10,535 bases of DNA from positions 1 through 10,535 of the forward strand of contig JBFICP010000105.1 in the NCBI GenBank assembly GCA_041581935.1. The letters run 5' to 3'. The translations under genes and the position numbers were made by a program. How positions within the stretch are numbered: position 1 is the stretch's first letter; every line of letters starts with the position of its first letter. Shown here piece after piece: positions 1-5,767 of the stretch. This DNA comes from JAABYT01 sp041581935. Its GTDB lineage: Bacteria > Pseudomonadota > Gammaproteobacteria > HK1. Under the pieces are notes generated by a model, which worked only from the letters and a program-made list of their open reading frames with translations, did no database searches and was not told the DNA's origin.

Positions 1-692
1 GTGATGGTGCTACCGCCCTGCACCACTGCTCCGGCGCGCAGATTCGCCATCATGGCGCGAGCGATGGCGCGCGGCGAAACGCCGTGATGATGCTCGAAAT
101 CCCGGTCCTCGACACTGAGTAGCGCCGCCACCAGACCCGGCGGGACCTCCTCCAGGCGCACCAGCTCGCGGTCTTCGTGGTGATTGGGATAGATGCGGCC
201 GATCACCGCGGGATCGAGACGGATGAGAGCCTGATCCTCACGACCCGATCGCAGACGGCTGACGCGGCCGCCGCGCAGCTCGATCGCCACCCGCCGCGCG
301 GGCTGCTCGCCATCCCAGAAGCGGAATGCGCGGGTGTGTACGCGAAAGCGATTGCCGTCGCGCGAATAGGTCGCGACACGATCGACGCCGGCGGCCCGCT
401 GATAGCCGGCGGCGCGCAGCTCCCCCTCCAGCTGGTCGGCGCCGAGGCGCATGCCCGGATAGAGTTCCGCCGCGCGCGCATAGAGGCGTGCGGGCACCGA
501 CCAGCGCCGACCTTCGAACTGGGAACGCACATGAAGATCCAGCCAGCCGACGTAGGCCGCCATCACCAGCACCGCGACCACCGTCAGGCGCGGCAGCAGG
601 TATGCGGTCACCGATGCGCCGTGTCGGCGGTGGGCGGGGCGCGCGCTGCGAGAGGCTTTTCGACGCGAAGAGCGTCGCCTGCGGTTGGGCAT
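1..692 (-). CDS. mrcB: Penicillin-binding protein 1B, N-terminal part (cut by window edge)
   Basis: Class A penicillin-binding protein: it polymerises lipid II (GT51 domain) and cross-links peptidoglycan at the inner membrane. About 230 residues are visible. They run as a very basic cytoplasmic tail (1-27, many Arg), one membrane anchor (about 30-50), a region matching the PBP1B UB2H domain (about 65-155, starting SVPARLYARA), and the start of the glycosyltransferase. The GT51 motifs EDRDFEHHHG (195-204, catalytic Glu195) and QGGSTIT (225-231) are intact. The transpeptidase domain lies beyond the left edge. ATG at 692 is the only start codon in this frame after an in-frame TGA upstream; no clear Shine-Dalgarno precedes it. 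The UB2H-like part separates it from PBP1A. It lies downstream of fleQ in the same direction, 114 bp away. Identification is by motif reading and is firm. Confidence 0.93.
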   Translation of the reverse strand, partial: MPNRRRRSSRRKASRSARPAHRRHGASVTAYLLPRLTVVAVLVMAAYVGWLDLHVRSQFEGRRWSVPARLYARAAELYPGMRLGADQLEGELRAAGYQRAAGVDRVATYSRDGNRFRVHTRAFRFWDGEQPARRVAIELRGGRVSRLRSGREDQALIRLDPAVIGRIYPNHHEDRELVRLEEVPPGLVAALLSVEDRDFEHHHGVSPRAIARAMMANLRAGAVVQGGSTI

Positions 693-806
693 TGGCGGGC
701 GAATCGTGCGGTGACAACACCCATAGCTTATGGAAAGCCGCCGCCCGAATCAAGAATTTAACTTAGATAGTTCTTATAACCTCTTGTTTTCAATGATTGC
801 ATTGCG
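693..806 (-). promoter_or_regulatory. fleQ-mrcB spacer with possible mrcB promoter
   Basis: AT-rich island in otherwise GC-rich DNA. On the minus strand it holds TATAAG (plus-strand 773-778), five of six bases of a -10 box, about 80 bp before the mrcB ATG. No good -35 sits at the right distance. A second reading pairs TTGAAA with a poor -10 (CTATCT). A short CAATG/CATTG dyad right after the fleQ stop is too weak and AT-rich to call a terminator. Base composition and position suggest that mrcB has its own promoter here, but the exact boxes are uncertain. Confidence 0.25.
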
Positions 807-2243
807 TCAAGCGTTGCTTGCCTGCTCCTCGCGCTGGCCCGCGTCGTGACGCCGGATGCCGAGCTTGCGCATCTTTTCCACCAGCGTGGTACGCCCCAGA
901 CGCAGCCGCCGCGCCGCGTGGGCAACGATCCCCCCGGCATCGTCGAGCGCCTGGATGATGAGCATGCTTTCCAGCTTGTTGAGGTGCTCCTTGAGATCCA
1001 GCCCCTCGCTGGGCAGGCGCTGGGCCGCCATGCTCGCGTCGCCGGGGATCGCCTCGGTTGTCCCGGCACCCGGATCCTCGGACGCGCGCACCCGGTACTT
1101 GTCCGGGAGATCCCCGGCATCGACAGCGCCGTTGGGATACAGAATCACCAATCGCTCGATGAGATTGGCGAGCTCGCGCACATTGCCCGGCCAGCGATAG
1201 CGGCACAGACAGTCCATGGCCGCCGGCGTCAAGCGTATCGAGCCGCGTCGCTCGTGCTCCGTGCGGTTGACGAGGTCGTTGACAAGAAGCGGTAAATCCT
1301 CCACCCGTGAACGCAGCGTCGGCATTTCGATGGGAAACACGTTGAGCCGGTAGTAAAGGTCCTCGCGAAACTTGCCTACGGCAATCGCGTCTTCCAGATC
1401 GCTGTGAGTGGCGGCGACGATACGGGCATCGGCCGCGATGCTCTTGTTGCTGCCAACGCGCTCGAATGTACGTTCCTGGAGAACGCGCAGCAGCTTCACC
1501 TGCATCGACAACGGCATGTCGCCGATTTCGTCGAGAAACAAGGTGCCGCCGTTTGCCATTTCGAAACGACCGCGCCGGGCGCTGATCGCGCCGGTAAATG
1601 CGCCCTTCTCGTGCCCGAACAGCTCGCTCTCGAGCAGATCCGGGGGTATCGCTCCGCAGTTGACCGGCACGAAAGGCTTGTAGCGGCGCTGGGAGTGGTA
1701 GTGAATGTTGCGCGCGACGACCTCTTTGCCTGTGCCGGACTCGCCGAGCAGAAGCACCGTCGCATCGGTCTTGCCGACCTGCTCGATGAGGCGCCGCACG
1801 CGGCGCACGCCTGCGCTGCTCCCCACGAGGTTGCGAAACAGCTCCGGCGAGCGCGGCGCGCCCGCGTGGTCGCGACCATCGCCGTGGATGAGCGCCTGCT
1901 GAAGCGCGTACTGGAGGTCGGGGTGGCGGATCGGAAGCGTTATCGTGGCGATGGTATCGGCGTCGATCTCCCGTCCCGCGGCGCTGTCGGCGCTCGGATC
2001 CCTCAAATAAATGATCGGAAGGCGCGGATCGTATTCGCGGATTGCATGGTACGCCTCCAGCAGGCCATCGTCGCCGAGACACGGGGCTATCAGCACCACC
2101 TCGATGTCGTGTCCCCGGGAGAACGCGCTTTCCCAGTCACCGGGATTGGTGATGACCACGGCGTCGTACTCGAGAAACTCCAGGATTCGGCGCAAATCGT
2201 CGCCACGCTCTGCAACCGGGTCCATGATCAGCGCAGTCGACAT
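807..2243 (-). CDS. fleQ: FleQ-type sigma-54-dependent flagellar/biofilm regulator
   Basis: Sigma-54 activator of 478 residues that in Pseudomonas and relatives (FlrA in Vibrio) is the master switch for flagellar genes and, with c-di-GMP, for exopolysaccharide genes. Domains: a receiver-like FleQ domain (1-120) with no phospho-acceptor Asp, as in known FleQ; an AAA+ domain (about 135-365) with Walker A GESGTGKE (167-174), the sigma-54 contact loop GAFTGA (214-219) and Walker B TLFLDE (234-239); and a C-terminal Fis-type helix-turn-helix (about 428-462, RLGRTTLVEKMRKLG). Compared with P. aeruginosa FleQ as I remember it, c-di-GMP contacts R144, R185, N186 and R334 correspond to R137, R178, N179 and R327, while E330 is replaced by D323. 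No other flagellar gene is in the window, so it is apparently away from a flagellar cluster. ATG at 2243 gives an N-terminus like that of known FleQ; its Shine-Dalgarno is weak. Confidence 0.93.
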   Translation of the reverse strand: MSTALIMDPVAERGDDLRRILEFLEYDAVVITNPGDWESAFSRGHDIEVVLIAPCLGDDGLLEAYHAIREYDPRLPIIYLRDPSADSAAGREIDADTIATITLPIRHPDLQYALQQALIHGDGRDHAGAPRSPELFRNLVGSSAGVRRVRRLIEQVGKTDATVLLLGESGTGKEVVARNIHYHSQRRYKPFVPVNCGAIPPDLLESELFGHEKGAFTGAISARRGRFEMANGGTLFLDEIGDMPLSMQVKLLRVLQERTFERVGSNKSIAADARIVAATHSDLEDAIAVGKFREDLYYRLNVFPIEMPTLRSRVEDLPLLVNDLVNRTEHERRGSIRLTPAAMDCLCRYRWPGNVRELANLIERLVILYPNGAVDAGDLPDKYRVRASEDPGAGTTEAIPGDASMAAQRLPSEGLDLKEHLNKLESMLIIQALDDAGGIVAHAARRLRLGRTTLVEKMRKLGIRRHDAGQREEQASNA

Positions 2244-2524
2244 GGTCGCGTGCTCGCCGTCTCTCAGGTAAATCGCGTCAACGCGGAGCCGCCGCCGATG
2301 CTCTGAACGTCGATCGTGCGCGATCGGGATTGGCTCAAAAAACTCAAGGTCCTTCTCGGCAAATCGGATGGTCCAGCGGGGTCATCGCGTGCGAGAGCCT
2401 TCGCCGTCGCCTGTCGAAGCGCACGCGGGCCCGTGCGGGTGCCGCGTCCCGAGTGTCGCCGGAATCAATCAAAGTTAAGCAGTCGCCCTCGGGCAAGTCA
2501 AAAAATTGGCGCTCGCGCTGCGAC
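2244..2524 (-). other. 281-bp non-coding stretch upstream of fleQ
   Basis: I see no credible gene here. On the minus strand, TTGACT (plus-strand 2496-2501) stands 17 bp from TTAACT (2473-2478), a possible but weak sigma-70 promoter that would leave a leader of about 230 nt before fleQ. An inverted repeat CGATCG-TGCG-CGATCG lies at 2311-2326, about 70 bp before the fleQ ATG, and could be an operator. A run of six T (minus strand, about 2500-2505) follows a short GC-rich stretch after the TIGR04282 gene stop. It may act as a terminator, but its stem is poor. I found no GG-N10-GC sigma-54 promoter. Confidence 0.3.
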
Positions 2525-3154
2525 TCAGAACCTCAACAGCGCTTCGAGACCCGCCAAATCGCCGGGTCGATCGACGTCGCGACGGGCTGCAAGCTCGCGC
2601 CACTGCCAGCCGAGGGCACGGAAGCGTGCCCGCGTCGCCTCGAGCACCCGCTCGGATCCCCACTCGATGCCGGAGAATACGTTGCTGTCACTGCGGCGAA
2701 CGCCAATCAGATAGTAGCCGCCATCCTCCGCCGGCCCGATGACCGCATCGGCGCCTTGGCGCAGGCCGCGCGCTGCGCGTTTCAGATCGGCGCTTTCCAG
2801 AAACGGGCAGTCGCTCCCGATCAGAACCGCACCGATGCCGTCCGCGCACCTCGCGGCCAGCGCACGGTGCATGCGCACGCCCAGATCCGCGCCGCGCTGG
2901 ACCACCAGATCGAGATGAAACTCGCGCTGAATTTTTCTGAGGCAGGGATGATCCGTTGTCGGAGTGCACCACAACTCGACCGGCCCGACGCCGGCCTCGA
3001 CGGCCGTCGAGACGGCGCGCCACAGCATGGCGCGATGCAGGCCGGCGGCGCGCTCGGCGCCGATAACGGGGATGAGGCGCGTCTTCACCTGACCGGGCAC
3101 CGGTGCGCGCGTGAACACCAGCACCGGTACGACGTCGGGGAGCGCCGTTGCCAC
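2525..3154 (-). CDS. TIGR04282-family (DUF2064) glycosyltransferase
   Basis: Cytoplasmic nucleotide-sugar transferase-like protein, 209 residues, of the family named 'arsenosugar biosynthesis glycosyltransferase' from its genome neighbours; its true substrate is not settled. Seen motifs: VFTRAPVPGQVKTRL (13-27), the N-terminal nucleotide-binding signature with K24-T-R; GSDCP (113-117), which should bind metal and nucleotide; PAEDGGYYLIG (141-151); and WGSERV (165-170). Length is normal for the family and there is no membrane segment. It starts with GTG three bases after the stop of the TIGR04283 gene, so the two are almost certainly translated from one mRNA. It is the last gene of the arsS cassette, with 281 bp before fleQ. 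Family assignment is firm; the role is inferred. Confidence 0.88.
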   Translation of the reverse strand: MATALPDVVPVLVFTRAPVPGQVKTRLIPVIGAERAAGLHRAMLWRAVSTAVEAGVGPVELWCTPTTDHPCLRKIQREFHLDLVVQRGADLGVRMHRALAARCADGIGAVLIGSDCPFLESADLKRAARGLRQGADAVIGPAEDGGYYLIGVRRSDSNVFSGIEWGSERVLEATRARFRALGWQWRELAARRDVDRPGDLAGLEALLRF

Positions 3155-3157
3155 CGC

Positions 3158-3847
3158 TCAGCCGCGATTGTAGAGACGCGCCAGTCGATGCGGGTCGGCG
3201 CCCAGGGCAAAGGCGAGGCGCAACCGCCACATGAGCACCACGGTGCGAACGATCCCGTTTCGCCGCCAGCGCCGAGCCGACGTAACGACCCTCTCGCGCA
3301 GACAGGTCGGTCGCGCAACCGCCTTGAGGCGGCGACAGATTGCCACGTCTTCCATCAACGGAATGTTCGGATAGCCGCCGACGCGGCGAAAAACCGCGCG
3401 CGAGACGAAAATTGCCTGATCGCCAGTCGCGATACCCGTCGCCCGCGAGCGCACGTTCATGAACGTCTCGATGACCCGAAAAGGCCACTCGTGAGCCCGA
3501 AGGCGCACGTCGAATCGGCCCCAGCAGCTAATCGTGAGCGCGTTGGCGATGGCTTCGGCGGCGTTCGCGGGCAGCACGCTGTCGGCGTGCAGAAACACCA
3601 GCACATCGCCGGCCGCGGCGGCGGCCCCCGCGGTCATCTGCCGCGCGCGGCCGCGTCCGGTCGTCAAGACACGGTCCGCCAGCGGCCGCGCACGGGTTGT
3701 CGTATCGTCGCGGCTGCCGCCGTCGACGACCACGACCTCGTGACCCGCTCGGCGAAGGCTCGCCAGCCCGGGCAGGGTGGCGGCGAGGCTCTCGGATTCG
3801 TCGATCGCCGGGATGATGATGGACAGGCGCGGAACGTTTGCAGCCAC
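3158..3847 (-). CDS. TIGR04283-family GT2 glycosyltransferase
   Basis: Family 2 (GT-A fold) glycosyltransferase of 229 residues, also named for arsenosugar synthesis by association. Visible in order: LSIIIPAIDES (8-18), VDGGSRDDT (41-49, nucleotide binding), GRGRARQM (64-71) leading into an Ala/Gly stretch, FLHADSVLP (85-93, holding the metal-binding HADS in place of DXD), TGDQAIF (141-147) and the acceptor-side MEDV (165-168). The Arg-rich C-terminal region has a hydrophobic patch (about 200-214) that may sit on the membrane. The start is GTG at 3847, 20 bp after the arsS stop; no upstream ATG, GTG or TTG is available in frame. It lies between arsS and the TIGR04282 gene in one operon. The donor and acceptor cannot be read from sequence. 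Confidence 0.88.
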   Translation of the reverse strand: MAANVPRLSIIIPAIDESESLAATLPGLASLRRAGHEVVVVDGGSRDDTTTRARPLADRVLTTGRGRARQMTAGAAAAAGDVLVFLHADSVLPANAAEAIANALTISCWGRFDVRLRAHEWPFRVIETFMNVRSRATGIATGDQAIFVSRAVFRRVGGYPNIPLMEDVAICRRLKAVARPTCLRERVVTSARRWRRNGIVRTVVLMWRLRLAFALGADPHRLARLYNRG

Positions 3848-3867
3848 GGTTGCGGCGACCGGTGCAA

Positions 3868-4830
3868 TCAGGCGAGCGCGCCGCCGCAGCTGCTGCCCTG
3901 CCCGGCGGTGCAGGCGTAGCAGTGCGCCCGTACCGAGATCGCGCGGCCTTCGACGTCTACATCCATGAGTTCGGAAAGATGCACCCGCGGCGATCCGTTG
4001 ACGCGCATGGGTAATCCGAGCATCTGATTGAAGTCGCAGTCGAAAACGTAACCTTGCCAGTCGATGCTCAGCAGGCTACGGCACATGACGCTGTCGAGGT
4101 TGCCGTCGTGGTGCGCGTCGCGCAGCAGCGTGAGATACGCGTCCATCTCGCCCTTCGATATGAGCGTGCTGCCGAAGCGGCCGACGGGCATGTTGGCCAG
4201 CACGTAGAGCTGATTGAACGAAACGCCGTAACGCTCCATGAGAACCTTCTTGTAGTCGGATTCGAGGCTCTGCTGGGACGGTGGCAGGGTCGGGCCCTGG
4301 GGGTTGTAGACCAGATCCAGCGTGAGCTCGGAACCGGCCACACCGTATCCCAACGCATTCAGCCTGCGCAGACCGCGTATGCTTGAATCGAACACGCCCT
4401 TGCCGCGCTGCGCGTTGACATTCTCCTCCAGGTAGCAGGGCAGCGAGGCGACGATCGCCACCCGGTTGCCAGCGAGGAAATCGGCGAGATCTTCCTGGCC
4501 GGGCTCCTCGAGTATGGTGAGATTGCAGCGATCGATGACCTGCAGATCCCGCTTTCTCGCCTCGCGCACCAGAAAGCGGAACTGGCGATTGAGCTCCGGC
4601 GCGCCCCCCGTGATATCCAGGGTGGACACCCCGGAGACATCCAGGTAGCGCACGATCAGCGCCGCGACGTCGCCCTGCATGTCCTCGGTGCGCTTCGGAC
4701 CGGCATTCACGTGACAGTGCACACAGCTCTGGTTGCAGCGGTAGCCGACATTCACCTGAAGCGTGTCCAGACGGCCGCGACGAATCGGTGGAAAGTCGGT
4801 ATTGACCAGCAACGGCAGCGAATCGCGCAT
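3868..4830 (-). CDS. arsS: ArsS-type radical SAM/Cys-rich protein
   Basis: Radical SAM enzyme of 320 residues, of the family annotated 'arsenosugar biosynthesis radical SAM protein ArsS' (TIGR04167-like). Characterised members are reported to act with an arsenite methyltransferase to attach a 5'-deoxyadenosyl group to arsenic. The [4Fe-4S] motif CNQSCVHC (C32, C36, C39) and the SAM-binding GGAPE (75-79) are intact. The C-terminal half is Cys-rich (C250, C265, C304, C307, C315) and ends in the family signature CYACTAGQGSSC (304-315). Some relatives carry selenocysteine near this tail; here the positions are plain Cys, with no in-frame TGA. ATG at 4830 has a good GGAG six bases upstream. It is the first gene of a three-gene operon with two glycosyltransferases. 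No arsM is in the window, so arsenic as substrate is unproven. Confidence 0.87.
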   Translation of the reverse strand: MRDSLPLLVNTDFPPIRRGRLDTLQVNVGYRCNQSCVHCHVNAGPKRTEDMQGDVAALIVRYLDVSGVSTLDITGGAPELNRQFRFLVREARKRDLQVIDRCNLTILEEPGQEDLADFLAGNRVAIVASLPCYLEENVNAQRGKGVFDSSIRGLRRLNALGYGVAGSELTLDLVYNPQGPTLPPSQQSLESDYKKVLMERYGVSFNQLYVLANMPVGRFGSTLISKGEMDAYLTLLRDAHHDGNLDSVMCRSLLSIDWQGYVFDCDFNQMLGLPMRVNGSPRVHLSELMDVDVEGRAISVRAHCYACTAGQGSSCGGALA

Positions 4831-4858
4831 GGATATCTCCCTGATTGAGCCGCGGGCA

Positions 4859-4888
4859 ATGCTACTCGCGGTTGTAGACTGCCATCAA
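4859..4888 (-). promoter_or_regulatory. Possible sigma-70 promoter of the arsS operon
   Basis: On the minus strand, TTGATG (plus-strand 4883-4888) is followed after 18 bp by TAGCAT (4859-4864). Each box matches the consensus at four of six positions. The implied start lies about 22 bp before the arsS ATG, which leaves room for the GGAG ribosome site. It is the best pair in this gap but not strong. Confidence 0.3.
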
Positions 4889-4927
4889 CGCCGATAGTTG
4901 CTCCCGGCTCGCGGGCCATGCCGCCGG

Positions 4928-4956
4928 ATGACAGCGTCCCGGGCAGGCGCTACACT
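4928..4956 (+). promoter_or_regulatory. Promoter of tRNA-Ala
   Basis: ATGACA (4928-4933, five of six of the -35 consensus) is followed, with an ideal 17-bp spacer, by TACACT (4951-4956, four of six). Transcription would start near 4963, about 11 bases before the mature tRNA 5' end, as expected for a short 5' leader removed by RNase P. Confidence 0.5.
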
Positions 4957-4973
4957 CCGCCCGTCCAACATTC

Positions 4974-5049
<76 letters not shown>

Positions 5050-5065
5050 GACAGTCTAAGAGTAA

Positions 5066-5090
5066 GGACCGGGCATTGTGTCCGTTTTTT
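5066..5090 (+). terminator. Possible weak terminator after tRNA-Ala
   Basis: GGAC (5066-5069) can pair with GTCC (5080-5083), followed by G and six T (5085-5090), starting 16 bases after the tRNA CCA. The stem is only four base pairs with a ten-base loop, so this is a weak intrinsic terminator or just a T-rich trailer. Confidence 0.3.
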
Positions 5091-5140
5091 CTCACTTTTC
5101 GCCTCTACGGCGATTAGCGCCCCGTTGCAGCCGGCGCCTT

Positions 5141-5177
5141 TCGGAGTCTCGCTCCGACGCGCACCAGGTGCGCTTTT
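5141..5177 (+). terminator. Two tandem hairpins with T tail between the tRNA genes
   Basis: The first hairpin is TCGGAG (5141-5146) with CTCCGA (5152-5157) and a five-base loop. The second is GCGCAC (5159-5164) with GTGCGC (5168-5173) and loop CAG, directly followed by TTTT (5174-5177). The second has the shape of a short intrinsic terminator but stops 13 bases before tRNA-Arg. It could end the tRNA-Ala transcript or be a processing structure in a shared precursor. I see no good separate promoter for tRNA-Arg, so co-transcription with partial read-through is possible. Confidence 0.35.
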
Positions 5178-5190
5178 CGCCAACCGGTTC

Positions 5191-5267
5191 GCCCCGGTAG
5201 CTCAGTCGGATAGAGCATCCGCCTCCTAAGCGGAAGGTCCCACGTTCGAGTCGTGGTCGGGGCGCCA
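5191..5267 (+). tRNA. tRNA-Arg (anticodon CCT)
   Basis: The 77 bases form a cloverleaf: acceptor GCCCCGG/TCGGGGC (last pair G-U), D stem GCTC/GAGC, anticodon stem TCCGC/GCGGA around loop CTCCTAA, T stem CCACG/CGTGG around TTCGAGT, discriminator G and encoded CCA. Anticodon CCT reads the arginine codon AGG. The D loop keeps an A at the position typical of arginine tRNA identity (A20). It sits 141 bp after tRNA-Ala on the same strand. Confidence 0.97.
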
Positions 5268-5292
5268 CCTCGCGGCCCTGCCCCGTTCCGTG

Positions 5293-5311
5293 TGTCGGAT
5301 TTTCTGACACG
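5293..5311. repeat. Dyad element copy 1 (possible activator site or tRNA-Arg terminator)
   Basis: TGTCGGATTTTCTGACACG is an almost perfect inverted repeat (TGTCGGA-TTT-TCTGACA) and matches the element at 5384-5402 at 15 of 19 positions. It lies about 190 bp before the predicted sigma-54 start, within the range of enhancer sites. Because the dyad begins about 25 bases after tRNA-Arg and is followed by GTTTCG, it could also serve as a hairpin terminator for the tRNA, though the T tail is short. The match to copy 2 favours a protein-binding role. Confidence 0.55.
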
Positions 5312-5383
5312 TTTCGTCCACGGGGATTGCCGCCCCAAGCGCCTGGCTGGACGACATTTTTTCACCAGTACGCGGGACACGCC

Positions 5384-5402
5384 TGTCGGAATTCTTTACA
5401 CG
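5384..5402. repeat. Dyad element copy 2 (possible upstream activator site)
   Basis: TGTCGGAATTCTTTACACG is the second copy of the 19-bp element, with the same 7-3-7 layout (TGTCGGA-ATT-CTTTACA). Its second half is degenerate, so it makes a poor RNA hairpin. That argues that the shared feature is recognised as DNA, most likely by a dimeric regulator. It is centred about 97 bp before the predicted sigma-54 start, a usual distance for an enhancer-binding protein. A TGTC...TTTACA element next to a sigma-54 promoter reminds me of control regions of PEP-CTERM genes, but I cannot verify that here. Confidence 0.55.
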
Positions 5403-5463
5403 GCTGCCGATTGGAATCACCGCACATCCCCTAAGTCGCTGTTTCGATGCAGCCAATTGCCGG

Positions 5464-5480
5464 TGGCACGGTCCATGCTT
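5464..5480 (+). promoter_or_regulatory. Sigma-54 (RpoN) promoter, -24/-12
   Basis: TGGCACGGTCCATGCTT matches the sigma-54 consensus TGGCACG-N4-TTGCT except for A in place of the first T of the -12 box. The invariant GG (5465-5466) and GC (5477-5478) are separated by exactly 10 bp. The predicted start is near 5490, 17 bp before the ATG of the 86-residue gene and just ahead of its AGGAG site. Two matching dyads upstream supply plausible enhancer sites. Confidence 0.6.
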
Positions 5481-5506
5481 CGCTATCCTTCGTGGCAGGA
5501 GAGCAT

Positions 5507-5767
5507 ATGTCCACCATGCCAGCAAAGCCCGGTGACGTCGGGCCGATACTGCCGGCGATTGCGGGGATGTTCGTCGTGTCCGTGCTGGATGTCGTCGGCA
5601 TCGTCTCCACCGGCTCGACGCTCGGTCTGGCCGTCAACTACGGCCTGTTCGGTGCCTGTGGCGGAATGCTGATATACGCACTCGCCCGATGGTTGCGGCG
5701 CCGGAACGGGATCCGCTCGGGGCCGACCGTGTCGTTACCGTATAATCCGCGGCGACATGACCGATGA
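5507..5767 (+). CDS. Unrecognised 86-residue two-helix membrane protein upstream of psd
   Basis: I do not recognise the family. The short N-terminus (residues 1-12) is followed by two hydrophobic segments, about 13-34 and 38-61, joined by a tight turn (STGST), and then an Arg-rich stretch (RWLRRR, 61-66) and a polar tail. By the positive-inside rule both termini should be cytoplasmic. Gly and Ala are frequent in helix 2 (GLFGACGGM), which suggests helix packing or oligomerisation. ATG at 5507 is chosen over an in-frame ATG at 5447 because AGGAG (5497-5501) lies five bases upstream and because the sigma-54 start would fall after 5447. The gene overlaps the psd start by 11 bp in another frame, indicating coupled translation. 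A role in phospholipid or envelope biology is inferred from position only. It is not a PEP-CTERM protein: the VPEP motif is missing and the helices are not terminal. Confidence 0.72.
   Translation: MSTMPAKPGDVGPILPAIAGMFVVSVLDVVGIVSTGSTLGLAVNYGLFGACGGMLIYALARWLRRRNGIRSGPTVSLPYNPRRHDR
5741..5746 (+). promoter_or_regulatory. Perfect TATAAT box just before psd
   Basis: TATAAT occurs inside the 3' end of the small membrane protein gene, 10 bases before the psd ATG. A promoter here would start at about 5753, giving an almost leaderless psd mRNA. There is no -35-like hexamer at 16-18 bp and no extended TG, so it may be chance, although AT-rich hexamers are rare in this region. Confidence 0.2.

Noticed and set aside
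1404..2306. A 300-codon open frame on the plus strand opposite fleQ
   Set aside because: The minus strand here encodes FleQ with all its motifs; the plus-strand product shows no recognisable domain.
2330..3919. A 529-codon open frame on the plus strand
   Set aside because: It lies antisense to the two glycosyltransferase genes, has low-complexity Arg/Ala/Gly-rich sequence with no family motif, and reflects codon bias on the true coding strand.
5079..5095. A possible third copy of the TGTCGGA dyad between the tRNA genes
   Set aside because: TGTCCGTTTTTTCTCAC keeps only the first part of the pattern and needs a gap to align its second half, so I do not count it.
5447..5506. An upstream in-frame ATG (5447) for the small membrane protein
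   Set aside because: It lacks a ribosome site and lies before the predicted sigma-54 start; the ATG at 5507 has AGGAG at the right distance.
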